NCBI GenBank assembly: GCA_002320035.1
Contig: DCJL01000039.1
Span: 1 to 44,003 of the forward strand
Length of the DNA stretch: 44,003 nt
Source of the DNA: Clostridiales bacterium UBA1701
GTDB lineage: Bacteria; Bacillota; Clostridia; Oscillospirales; Oscillospiraceae
Reading direction: 5' to 3'
In this document: one piece after another, positions 1 through 6,734 of the stretch
Layout of the letters: each line of letters opens with the position of its first letter
Numbering within the stretch: position 1 is the stretch's first letter
The notes under the pieces: generated by a model
Seen by the model: the letters and a program-made list of their open reading frames with translations, nothing else
Told to the model about the DNA's origin: nothing
Databases searched by the model: none
Translations under genes and position numbers: made by a program

Positions 1-4
1 TGAA

Positions 5-41
5 TTCCCCCCATATCCCGTACAGTGGGATATGGGGGGAA
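5..41. repeat. Perfect inverted repeat (hairpin) at window edge
   Basis: A 15-bp perfect inverted repeat (arms 5-19 and 27-41, loop 20-26), rich in C on one arm and G on the other. It lies about 50 bases past the stop of the leftward HTH gene, so it may act as its terminator. No clear T-run follows on that strand, so termination is only inferred. Confidence 0.6.
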
Positions 42-93
42 TCAGATATATGCTCTGCATTGCCGCCCTTCCGGTGGGACGGGGAATAAAAGC

Positions 94-1152
94 TCAGCCA
101 TTCGGCGGCCTGTATTCAGAAAGAATTTTTTCCAGCGCTTTATTGCCCCGCAGAAACGCATATTCATCCTGGGTCTCAATTTCAGAAATAATTGCGTTTA
201 TAAAACTTTCTCCAACATTTTTGAAGTTTTTTTTCGCGGGAATTCTGTAATACAGCGGGGAGGCTTCCACGTTCCAAGGCTTTTGGGCCTCTATGAGTGC
301 CGCTTTTATAAGCGAAAGTCTTTGGCTTTCATCTTTCCTGTATATTGAAAGGGACAGGTGCGGAACCACGGCTCCGTAGGACCAAAGCCCGAAAAGGCGG
401 GTCATTTCCCCGGCGATTTCCGCGATCTGATCGGCTTTGTCCGAGTTTCCGCTTTGCTCTTCCAGTTCAAGCAGCTTGTTCAGGTAAGCCTGCAGCCTTA
501 TCAGGTTCTGGATGAGTTTGCCCTCAAGATAAACCGCTGCCGCGTCCGCGTCCTCCTCTTTGGAAAGAATGGTTACCTGGAGCATGGCCTTGTCAAGGTC
601 GATATCCGGAATTTCGCGCAGCAAAAGGCTGGCCTTATCAAAGTTTTGCATTTGAATATACTTTGAGGCGAGCATGTAAAGGGCTGAGAGCCTCAGCTTT
701 TCATCCCCGCTGTCGGCGCTCCGCTCAAACCAGGCGATAATTTTCCCATCGTACTCATTTTTTTGCACCCCATGGGCTTGCGATAAAGTCAAAGCGCCGT
801 TAAGTATGGCTGCGGCCATGTAGAGCATCGAGCCGCAATGGGGATATTCCCGTATTTTCTGCTCTGCCATTTCAAAAGCGGCCGCTATGCTCTCGTTCAG
901 CGCCACTTCCGAAAGCTTGTTTGAGAAAATTGCGATCTCAAGCTCTGTCAATTCTTCCCGGAAGGAAAAAAGCTCATTCATGTCGATTTTCAGCAGCCTG
1001 GCAATGGCCGGGAGAAGCGTGACATCGGGATAGGTGCTGCCCTTTTCCCATTTGTTTACGGCCGGAGCGCTTACCCCAAGGTAGTTTGCAAGCTGCTCCT
1101 GAGTTAAGCCAATCTCTTTTCTATGCGTTTTTATCTGCTGGCTGATATTCAT
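94..1152 (-). CDS. XRE-family helix-turn-helix regulator with helical C-terminal sensor region
   Basis: A 352-residue protein. Residues about 1-65 form a Cro/C1-type HTH: after MNISQQIK come RKEIGLTQEQLANYLGVS and then AVNKWEKGSTYPD, the typical recognition-helix region. The remaining ~280 residues are helical and rich in Leu, Ala and Glu, resembling TPR-like sensor regions of Firmicute XRE regulators; no catalytic motif is visible. The ATG at 1152 was chosen because a GGAGG lies 9 bases upstream; a longer frame to 1221 has no ribosome site and precedes the HTH with unrelated sequence. It is transcribed leftward alone from a consensus promoter at 1312-1340. Its target is unknown; nothing beside it suggests a partner toxin or phage. 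Confidence 0.85.
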   Translation of the reverse strand: MNISQQIKTHRKEIGLTQEQLANYLGVSAPAVNKWEKGSTYPDVTLLPAIARLLKIDMNELFSFREELTELEIAIFSNKLSEVALNESIAAAFEMAEQKIREYPHCGSMLYMAAAILNGALTLSQAHGVQKNEYDGKIIAWFERSADSGDEKLRLSALYMLASKYIQMQNFDKASLLLREIPDIDLDKAMLQVTILSKEEDADAAAVYLEGKLIQNLIRLQAYLNKLLELEEQSGNSDKADQIAEIAGEMTRLFGLWSYGAVVPHLSLSIYRKDESQRLSLIKAALIEAQKPWNVEASPLYYRIPAKKNFKNVGESFINAIISEIETQDEYAFLRGNKALEKILSEYRPPNG

Positions 1153-1311
1153 GATTAAAACCTCCTGTCCGCTATCAGTGCGCAAGGGACAACATGCCTG
1201 GCGGCTGAAAGCACGACCCATTTATTCCCGGACTTGACGGGCTGCTCCTGTGGAAATTTTATCTTACCGCCGAAAACCGTGTTTCTCCTTATAAACCGAT
1301 GCGATGATTCT

Positions 1312-1340
1312 ATTATAGCTTGGGCGGCAGCCGGTTTCAA
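1312..1340 (-). promoter_or_regulatory. Sigma-A promoter for the HTH regulator
   Basis: On the minus strand, TTGAAA (1340-1335), a 17-base spacer and TATAAT (1317-1312). It reads toward the HTH gene and leaves a leader of about 150 bases before the start at 1152. The leader contains a short open frame behind an AAGGAG but without a convincing start codon. Confidence 0.7.
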
Positions 1341-1381
1341 TTGAGCGCTTGTTAGGCTTTGATCCCGGAAAATTAACCGGA

Positions 1382-1438
1382 AATAAAACAAAGAAAATCC
1401 GCCCGTGCAGCCGCCGCAAAGAGGCCGCACAGGCGGAT
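1382..1438 (-). terminator. Intrinsic terminator after the secreted protein gene
   Basis: On the minus strand a GC-rich stem (arms begin at 1438 and end at 1397, with small mismatches) is followed by a T-rich run down to about 1382. It sits 19 bases past the stop at 1457 of the leftward secreted protein gene. Confidence 0.75.
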
Positions 1439-1456
1439 GTTTTGCTTTCTGCCTGA

Positions 1457-1999
1457 CTACACCAGCTTCCCGTTTTTGTCCGTGTAGATAACGGGGGCCA
1501 TTCCGCTTATCAGAAGGACCATGTCCTCATAATCCACCTCCTGGTTCGTGCGGCTGTATATGGGCCGGACTTTTACCTCGCCGCTGATGTTGCCGAAGAC
1601 GGCGGCGCTGGGCATCTGGCTCTCGATAAAGCCGCGCAGGCGGGAAAAGAGCTCCGGACCGTCGGCAACGCAACCCAGGAAAACGCCGTTTATGAACACG
1701 CCCTGGGCCAGCTTCACCCCGGTCACCGAGCGCAGGGCCGCATCGGAGAGGACACGGCCGTCGCCCTCCGCCGGGTGCAGAGACAGGGCAAGCCTCCGCG
1801 ACACCGCAGGGCTTGCGGCGGGCCCGGAAACGATCTCTTCTGCCGCAGCCGAGGCCACCGTGCGGCTTTTGTCCACGGCAAAAGGAGAGTAGAGCCCGGG
1901 CATTTCACAGCCGTTGACCCATACCCGGCAGCACAGGTCCATGTTCGAGCCCAGCGCAAACAAAAGCGCGAAAACCCCCAGGGCAAGCTTTTTCCACAT
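1457..1999 (-). CDS. Secreted or membrane-anchored hypothetical protein
   Basis: A 180-residue protein with an N-terminal signal: MWKK, then a hydrophobic stretch to about residue 18. The mature part has a segment VFINGVFLGCV followed by a helix and a segment ending ISGMAPVIYT. This pattern is reminiscent of the N-terminal unit of clostridial M23 peptidases and similar secreted proteins, but no peptidase or LysM domain follows. The ATG at 1999 is preceded by GGAGG with good spacing; that site lies in the loop of a small inverted repeat (2005-2020). A terminator follows at 1382-1438. I do not recognise a function. Confidence 0.6.
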   Translation of the reverse strand: MWKKLALGVFALLFALGSNMDLCCRVWVNGCEMPGLYSPFAVDKSRTVASAAAEEIVSGPAASPAVSRRLALSLHPAEGDGRVLSDAALRSVTGVKLAQGVFINGVFLGCVADGPELFSRLRGFIESQMPSAAVFGNISGEVKVRPIYSRTNQEVDYEDMVLLISGMAPVIYTDKNGKLV

Positions 2000-2087
2000 A
2001 TGAAAACCACCTCCGTGGTTAACATAATATAAAAAAGTTCTCCGGTCAAGCGCTTCGACAAAACTGGTTAAAACAATCTTTTTTTCC

Positions 2088-2708
2088 TCAGGTGCCGGCA
2101 GTCACAAGGGCTTCCAGCTCGGTTACAGACACCTCAAAGGCAGTTTTTTCCACTGGGCCCTCATCGGTGACTTTTATGTAGCCCCGGCTCTGTATGCGTC
2201 CCTCCAGGCATACCTGGGTGCCGACGGGCCATTGGGCCGCCTCCCGGGCTCTGGAGCCCCAGCAGATACAGGGGAGGTAGTCTGAGCGGCCGTAGCGCCG
2301 GTTTACCGCCAGCATCAGGTCGCATATATCCCGGCCCATGGGGGTCGTGCGGGGATTTGGCTCTTTGCAGAGAGCGCCCCGGAGACGGACCAGGTTCATA
2401 TCCTCCTCGTCGCAGAAGCAGAGCTCTCTGGCATAGACGGTAATGACGAGTTTTGCGCCCTGGCCCCGGCGGTTATTGAAGCTGCGGAGCTGCCCGGTGA
2501 CGCATAGCTTTTCCGCGTCTCCTGGCTCCAGGGCGGCCAGCTTCTCCTGATGCAGGACGATATTGACGGTGTCCGTGTTGCCGGATAGGCGGCGAATTTC
2601 CAGAGGGAAGCTGTAAAAGTCCTGTCCCCGGCTGCTGTGGGAATAGACCGGGGGCCCCGCCATATGGCCGCAGAGCCTGGTGTAATTATTTTCTGATATC
2701 ATGTCCAT
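2088..2708 (-). CDS. Single-stranded DNA-binding (SSB/OB-fold) family protein, two OB domains
   Basis: A 206-residue protein. The C-terminal half (about residues 107-190) has the SSB pattern: LRGALCKEPNPRTTPMGRDI, then a LAVNR strand, then a YLPCICWGSRAREAA segment and VCLEGRIQSRGY. The N-terminal half has a weaker, diverged copy of the same fold (GPPVYSHSSRGQDFYSF ... LCVTGQLRSFNN), so the protein looks like an internal duplication of the OB fold. Both ordinary Ssb length and the acidic C-terminal tip used for partner binding are lacking, so it is a paralogue rather than the main replication Ssb. Start ATG at 2708 has AAAGGACGG upstream; the frame extends to 2759 without a better site. Divergent from deoC. 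Confidence 0.75.
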   Translation of the reverse strand: MDMISENNYTRLCGHMAGPPVYSHSSRGQDFYSFPLEIRRLSGNTDTVNIVLHQEKLAALEPGDAEKLCVTGQLRSFNNRRGQGAKLVITVYARELCFCDEEDMNLVRLRGALCKEPNPRTTPMGRDICDLMLAVNRRYGRSDYLPCICWGSRAREAAQWPVGTQVCLEGRIQSRGYIKVTDEGPVEKTAFEVSVTELEALVTAGT

Positions 2709-2759
2709 GGTCGTGCCGTCCTTTTCGTTGAGATACTTAAATCTATTCCCGAGCGGCAC

Positions 2760-2788
2760 TTGAATATAACCGGAAAAACGGTTATAAT
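2760..2788 (+). promoter_or_regulatory. deoC promoter with overlapping palindromic operator candidate
   Basis: TTGAAT (2760-2765), 17-base spacer, TATAAT (2783-2788). An 8-bp perfect inverted repeat, TATAACCG / CGGTTATA with a 6-base centre (2765-2786), overlaps the spacer and -10 box. This is a position typical of a repressor operator. A DeoR- or nucleoside-responsive repressor is a plausible binder, but this is inference. Confidence 0.65.
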
Positions 2789-2818
2789 ACGGAGGAAAAA
2801 CAGAAGGAGATTTGTGTT

Positions 2819-3502
2819 ATGGATATAAAAGAGATCCTTGAAAAGTGCGACCATACCCTTCTCAGAGTGGACTGTACATCCGACGAGATCCGCGCCCTTT
2901 GCGACCAGGCCATAAAATATCACTGCGCCAGTGTCTGCATCCCGCCGTGTCATGTGGCTGGAGCCAAGCGCTACGCGGGCGGCAGGCTTAAAATCTGCAC
3001 GGTGATCGGCTTTCCCAACGGTTATATGAGCACTGCCGCAAAAGCCTTTGAGGCGGCTGACGCGGTAAAAAACGGGGCGGATGAGATTGACATGGTGATT
3101 AACCTCTCCATGGTGAAGGACGGTTGCTGGGTCGATGTTGCCAAGGATATTGCCGCCGTGCGTGACGCCTGCCCGGGTAAAATTCTGAAAGTAATCATTG
3201 AATGCTGCCTGCTCACAGAAGAGGAAAAGGTCCATATGTGCGATATCGTTTCCCGCAGCGGAGCGGATTTCATTAAGACCTCCACCGGTTTTTCCAAGGG
3301 CGGCGCTACCCGGGAGGACGTGAAGCTTATGCGGGAGAACTGCCTGGAGAGCGTGAAAGTAAAGGCCGCGGGGGGCATATCCTCGCTGCAGGACGCGGAG
3401 GATTTCATCGCCCTGGGTGCCGAACGGCTGGGTACCAGCCGCATTGTCAAGCTCGCCATGGAGCAGGAAAAGCTGGAGGGTGCGCCGCAGGGGGATTACT
3501 GA
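2819..3502 (+). CDS. deoC: Deoxyribose-phosphate aldolase (EC 4.1.2.4)
   Basis: A 227-residue class I aldolase that cleaves 2-deoxyribose 5-phosphate to acetaldehyde and glyceraldehyde 3-phosphate in deoxynucleoside breakdown. Family marks are visible: the N-terminal DHTLLR, VIGFPNG, the GADEIDMVINL strand with Asp91, the strand carrying IIECCLLT, the Schiff-base lysine Lys153 in FIKTSTGF, and Lys182 in VKAAGGI. Length is normal for the family. A strong ribosome site AAGGAG precedes ATG 2819. It is a single gene with its own promoter; no other deo gene is adjacent. It overlaps the end of the convergent membrane protein gene by 7 bases. Confidence 0.95.
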   Translation: MDIKEILEKCDHTLLRVDCTSDEIRALCDQAIKYHCASVCIPPCHVAGAKRYAGGRLKICTVIGFPNGYMSTAAKAFEAADAVKNGADEIDMVINLSMVKDGCWVDVAKDIAAVRDACPGKILKVIIECCLLTEEEKVHMCDIVSRSGADFIKTSTGFSKGGATREDVKLMRENCLESVKVKAAGGISSLQDAEDFIALGAERLGTSRIVKLAMEQEKLEGAPQGDY

Positions 3503-3876
3503 GCGGACAGAAGCGTTCGGAGCCTTTCGCACAGAGCGATGCCTGGTACAGACAGGCAGAGCCACATGAGCAGAAATCTGGGGCAAATCTGCCCCAGAAG
3601 ATTATAGGGCAGGGAAGAGTAGTCCCAGATCTGCCAGCCCAGGCGCAGATTTACGATGCAGCCGGTCAGAAATTCTACCGTGGTTATGGCGGCGGCGCTG
3701 AGGATCCATTTTTGGATGAGGGCTATGTCCGCGGCACTTATCAGGTACATCAGTGTAAAGCAGAGACCGCCGCAGAGGATCATGCTCCAGTGGGTCCAGC
3801 CCCGCCAGACGATTTCCAGAAGGCCGTACAGCAGCCCGCCCACGGAGTAAATCAGTATCAGTTCCGTTTCCATCAA
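3496..3876 (-). CDS. Small polytopic membrane protein, putative ABC-transporter-permease-like family
   Basis: A 126-residue protein with four hydrophobic segments (about residues 4-22, 29-48, 53-75 and 92-112). The pattern YGLLEIVWRGWTHWSM, a cysteine-glycine rich second helix, and an LRLGWQIWDYSSLPYNLLGQICP loop match a family of small Firmicute membrane proteins annotated as putative ABC transporter permeases (PF06541-like). No ATPase is nearby, so transport is not supported by context. It converges on deoC with overlapping stops. Confidence 0.65.
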   Translation of the reverse strand: MMETELILIYSVGGLLYGLLEIVWRGWTHWSMILCGGLCFTLMYLISAADIALIQKWILSAAAITTVEFLTGCIVNLRLGWQIWDYSSLPYNLLGQICPRFLLMWLCLSVPGIALCERLRTLLSAQ

Positions 3877-3946
3877 CTCCCTGTAATAGCTTTTCCCGGT
3901 CTGGGCATTTTAATCCGTCCGGCGGAATATATTTTAGAGAAAAGGC

Positions 3947-3975
3947 TTGACAAGGCGCGCTTAAACTGGTATATT
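3947..3975 (+). promoter_or_regulatory. Consensus promoter of the infC-rpmI-rplT operon
   Basis: TTGACA (3947-3952), 17-base spacer, TATATT (3970-3975). Transcription should start near 3982, giving a leader of about 150 bases before infC. The near-perfect boxes fit a highly expressed translation operon. Confidence 0.85.
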
Positions 3976-3981
3976 AACAGG

Positions 3982-4116
3982 GCTAAAATAAAGTAGGTGC
4001 GGCATCCCCGACCTCACCCGGCAGCCAAAGGCCAGCCGCGGTCAATAGAAGCAGCGCCCCTTAGGGGGAGTAACGATGTTTTTATGCGCGGATGCTGTGC
4101 GTCCGCGCTTTTTATT
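3982..4116 (+). ncRNA. infC operon leader (L20-leader type) with attenuator terminator
   Basis: This untranslated leader runs from the predicted start to an intrinsic terminator directly before the infC ribosome site. The terminator stem is GCGCGGA (4086-4092) with TCCGCGC (4102-4108), then TTTTTATT to 4116. A C-rich/G-rich element (CCCC then GGGGG near 4058-4068) and AGTAACGATG precede it. In low-GC Gram-positives, this operon is autoregulated by L20 binding its leader and controlling premature termination; the position and terminator fit that. Assignment to the Rfam L20 leader class is inferred. Confidence 0.65.
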
Positions 4117-4133
4117 ATCCGGAGGTGTTTCAT

Positions 4134-4706
4134 ATCGCAAACGCTGTTCATCAAATCAACGAGGAGATCAAAGACAAGGAAATCCGCCTGATTGGCGACG
4201 AGGGCGAGCAGCTTGGTATTATGTCTGCCGACGAGGCGCTCAGGATTGCCGCTGAACGGGAAATGGATCTGGTCAAGATCTCTCCGGGCTCCAATCCTCC
4301 CGTCTGCAAGATCATGGATTACGGCAAATTCCGCTTCGAGCAGGCCAAGAAGGAAAAAGAGGCCAAGAAGAATCAGCGGATCATTGAAATCAAGGAAATC
4401 CGCATGTCTCCCGGCATCGGTGAGAACGACTTCAATACCAAGCTCAAGAATGCGCAGAAGTTTCTTAACGACGGCGACAGGGTCAAGGCTTCCGTGCGCT
4501 TTCGCGGCAGGGAGATGGCCCATACCGATATTGGGGCTGAGCTTTTGAAGAACTTTGCGGACAAGTGCGCGGAGATAGCAAATATGGACAAGGCGCCCAA
4601 GCTTGAAGGCAGGAACATGTCCATGTTCCTCTCTCCTAAGCCTCAGGCCCCGGCCAAAAAGCCGGCAAAGCCCAAAACCCCCAAGACCTCCGAGGCGGAG
4701 GGATAA
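4134..4706 (+). CDS. infC: Translation initiation factor IF-3, apparent AUC start
   Basis: IF-3 binds the 30S subunit and checks the initiator tRNA and start codon. The N-domain begins HQINEEIKDKEIRLI and continues with GIMSADEALRIA; the linker KEKEAKKNQ leads to the C-domain with KEIRMSPGIGENDFNTKL and VRFRGREM. The tail is extended with a Pro/Lys/Ala-rich stretch. The natural start aligns with ATC at 4134: GGAGG (4121-4125) lies 8 bases upstream and the next residues match the usual N-terminus. Upstream ATG 4092 lies inside the attenuator stem and is unlikely. A rare AUU/AUC/AUA start is a known infC trait that lets IF-3 repress itself. First gene of infC-rpmI-rplT. The protein is 190 residues from this start. 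Confidence 0.93.
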   Translation: MANAVHQINEEIKDKEIRLIGDEGEQLGIMSADEALRIAAEREMDLVKISPGSNPPVCKIMDYGKFRFEQAKKEKEAKKNQRIIEIKEIRMSPGIGENDFNTKLKNAQKFLNDGDRVKASVRFRGREMAHTDIGAELLKNFADKCAEIANMDKAPKLEGRNMSMFLSPKPQAPAKKPAKPKTPKTSEAEG

Positions 4707-4763
4707 GCCCATATACAGCAGGATGTTCCCTGTATAACCCAGTTACGGAAGGAGAAATTTATC

Positions 4764-4961
4764 ATGCCCAAACTGAAAACCCACAGCGGTGCAAAAAAGA
4801 GATTTAATCTCACAAAGACCGGCAAGGTAAAACGCGCACACGCATTTAAAAGCCATATCCTCACCAAGAAGGACACCAAGCGCTGCCGCCGCCTGCGCTC
4901 CGAGGCTTATGCCGATGTGACCAACGAGGCGACCATCAAGAAAATGATCCCTTATAAATAA
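4764..4961 (+). CDS. rpmI: 50S ribosomal protein L35
   Basis: A 65-residue, very basic protein with the L35 signature: MPKLKTHSGAKKRF at the N-terminus, GKVKRAHAFKSHILTKK in the middle, and KRCRRLRSEA. The length is exactly that of the family. Ribosome site AAGGAG precedes ATG 4764. It lies between infC and rplT in the classical order and is co-transcribed. Confidence 0.97.
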   Translation: MPKLKTHSGAKKRFNLTKTGKVKRAHAFKSHILTKKDTKRCRRLRSEAYADVTNEATIKKMIPYK

Positions 4962-4990
4962 GGGCAGACGGTATATAGGAGGATAATCAA

Positions 4991-5344
4991 ATGGCAAGAG
5001 TTAAAGGCGCAATGATGACCCGCAAGCACAGAAACAAGGTTCTTGGTCTTGCAAAGGGCTACTGGGGCAACAAGTCCCGTCACTATAAAATGGCAAACGA
5101 GCAGCTGATGAAGTCCGGCCGCTATGCTTACATTGGCCGTAAGCAGAAGAAGAGAGACTTCCGCAAGCTGTGGATCACCCGTATCAGCGCCGGCTGCAAG
5201 ATGAACGGCATGAACTACTCCACTTTCATGCACGGCCTGAAGCTGGCCGGTGTCGACATGAACCGCAAGATGCTCTCTGAGACTGCGATTCATGACCCCG
5301 CCGCTTTTACCGCTCTCTGCGACATGGCGAAGAGCGCAAAGTAA
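4991..5344 (+). CDS. rplT: 50S ribosomal protein L20
   Basis: A 117-residue 23S-rRNA-binding assembly protein and likely autoregulator of this operon. Signature stretches: MARVKGAMMTRKHRNKVL, AKGYWGNKSRHYKMANEQL, and RRDF-like KKRDFRKLWITRI followed by NGMNYSTFMHGLKLAGVDMNRKMLSE. Length is standard. AGGAGG lies before ATG 4991. An intrinsic terminator follows 17 bases after the stop, closing the operon. Confidence 0.97.
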   Translation: MARVKGAMMTRKHRNKVLGLAKGYWGNKSRHYKMANEQLMKSGRYAYIGRKQKKRDFRKLWITRISAGCKMNGMNYSTFMHGLKLAGVDMNRKMLSETAIHDPAAFTALCDMAKSAK

Positions 5345-5359
5345 TTTCTGGATCATAAC

Positions 5360-5391
5360 GAAACCGCCGCTGATATCAGCGGCGGTTTTAA
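5360..5391 (+). terminator. Terminator of the infC-rpmI-rplT operon
   Basis: A perfect palindromic stem AACCGCCGCTGA / TCAGCGGCGGTT, followed by TTTTAAG. It directly follows rplT. Confidence 0.9.
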
Positions 5392-5397
5392 GTCGTT

Positions 5398-5448
5398 GAC
5401 AAAGGCCAGAGGCCTTTGTCTGTGCGCTGAGGCGGATAAAACCGCCTC
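5398..5448. repeat. Two further tandem hairpins after rplT
   Basis: A 10-bp perfect inverted repeat, GACAAAGGCC / GGCCTTTGTC with a 3-base loop (5398-5420), is followed by GAGGCGG / CCGCCTC with a 6-base loop (5429-5448). With the terminator at 5360 they make three hairpins in under 100 bases. The role is unknown; they may insulate the next gene or be processed 3' ends. Confidence 0.6.
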
Positions 5449-5490
5449 CAAAATATTTCCTGATTAATATTTCTTGCGTTGACAGGCAAT

Positions 5491-6648
5491 ATGAAGTATT
5501 ATGTCCCTATGGATATGAAAGTGAGGAGCAAAAGCGGCCTTGCCGCTGCATATAAGCTCTGCCCCTTTGCCCATTTCCTCGCCCTTCTGAGCGGCGCGGT
5601 TATTTTGCTGCATCTTGTTACAAGGGGAAACCGGGAGCTGATGACAAAGCTGGCGTCGGGCCTTGTGCGCCCTTTGCACGGCTGGCTTGCCACGCTCTGT
5701 GCGGGCTATGGAGGCTCTGTGGCGGAGCTTGTGATCTATACTTTTTCAGTGTCCATTTTGATTTACACAATTTTTGAAGCGGCCCGTATTGTAAGAGGTG
5801 GCCGGCGACTGGTACGGGCGTACCGGCTGGTAATGTCGCTTCTGGCTCTGGGGCTTTTTGTCTACGCACTTTTTTGCCTCATGTGGGGCGTATATTATTA
5901 CGGGGATGATTTTGAGACTGCCAGTGGCCTTGAGGCAGGGGCGATAAGCACAGAGCAGCTTGAGACGGTGACCGCCTATTTTGCCGCCCTGTCCAATGAT
6001 TTCAGCCGAAAGGTCCCCCGGGACGGTTCAGGCCGCTATGACGGAGACAGGATAGAGATATTGAACCGTTCCTCGGAGGTCTATGATAATATTGTGGAGA
6101 AATTCCCCTGCCTGGCCGGGCCCAAGGTGGATGTTAAGCCTTTTGCGCTGTCCCGCCTGATGAGCTACACGGATTTTACCGGTTTTTTCTTCCCCTTTAC
6201 CGGGGAGGCCAACGTGAACATGGACTTTCCCCCGGCCCTTTTCCCCTCAACGGTGGCCCATGAGCTGGCCCACCAGAGGGGCGTCGCGAAGGAGCAGGAG
6301 GCCAATTTCGCCGCTGTGCTGGCGAGCCTCGCGTATGGGGACGCGGACTATTGCTATTCTGCCTGCCTTCTGGCCTATACCCATCTTGGCAACGCCCTGT
6401 ACCGCGCGGACCGGGAGGCATGGCGGGAGATCTACGAGAGCCTGGACGAAAATGTCATGGCGGATTTTGCTGCCGCCCGGGAATACTGGGCCCAATTTGA
6501 GACTCCGGTGCAGGAGCTTACAAACAGCGTATACGAGGGATTTCTGCAGAGCTACGGCCAGAAGCTGGGCATGAAAAGCTACGGGGCCTGCGTGGATCTG
6601 CTTGTGAACTATTATTATGGGGACGCCCTCGAATATCTGAACGAATGA
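5491..6648 (+). CDS. DUF3810-family membrane protein with zinc-metalloprotease motif
   Basis: About 385 residues. Three hydrophobic segments occupy the N-terminal ~130 residues (around 27-43, 75-95 and 110-130). The extracytoplasmic C-terminal part carries HELAHQRG, a gluzincin-type HExxH (His257, Glu258, His261), followed by the EQEANF stretch with likely third-ligand glutamates. This is the hallmark of DUF3810 proteins, whose substrate is not established. The start is uncertain: a TTG at 5479, ATG 5491 and ATG 5515 are all possible and none has a strong ribosome site. The gene stands alone and is closed by a terminator at 6651. Confidence 0.8.
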   Translation: MKYYVPMDMKVRSKSGLAAAYKLCPFAHFLALLSGAVILLHLVTRGNRELMTKLASGLVRPLHGWLATLCAGYGGSVAELVIYTFSVSILIYTIFEAARIVRGGRRLVRAYRLVMSLLALGLFVYALFCLMWGVYYYGDDFETASGLEAGAISTEQLETVTAYFAALSNDFSRKVPRDGSGRYDGDRIEILNRSSEVYDNIVEKFPCLAGPKVDVKPFALSRLMSYTDFTGFFFPFTGEANVNMDFPPALFPSTVAHELAHQRGVAKEQEANFAAVLASLAYGDADYCYSACLLAYTHLGNALYRADREAWREIYESLDENVMADFAAAREYWAQFETPVQELTNSVYEGFLQSYGQKLGMKSYGACVDLLVNYYYGDALEYLNE

Positions 6649-6650
6649 TA

Positions 6651-6682
6651 AAAGCAGCTCCCATCATACGGGAGCTGCTTTC
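6651..6682. terminator. Bidirectional terminator
   Basis: A 12-bp perfect stem AAAGCAGCTCCC / GGGAGCTGCTTT with a 7-base loop. It lies between the convergent DUF3810 and UPF0210 genes and is T-rich on both strands, so it can serve both. Confidence 0.85.
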
Positions 6683-6734
6683 CTGTGGCGCAGGAGGGGC
6701 GGATTCCCGCTCACCCGGCCTGCCGAAGACAGGC

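Noticed and set aside
1155..1430. A 91-codon minus-strand frame upstream of the HTH gene, with AAGGAG near its middle
   Set aside because: No start codon lies at the right distance from that site, and the translation matches nothing recognised. It overlaps the HTH promoter.
4092..4133. ATG 4092 as the infC start
   Set aside because: It lies in the attenuator stem, has no ribosome site, and adds 14 residues not found in IF-3; the GGAGG points to ATC 4134.
5396..5484. TTGACA boxes at 5396 and 5479 as promoters for the DUF3810 gene
   Set aside because: Neither has a matching -10 at 16-18 bases; the first is part of a hairpin arm.
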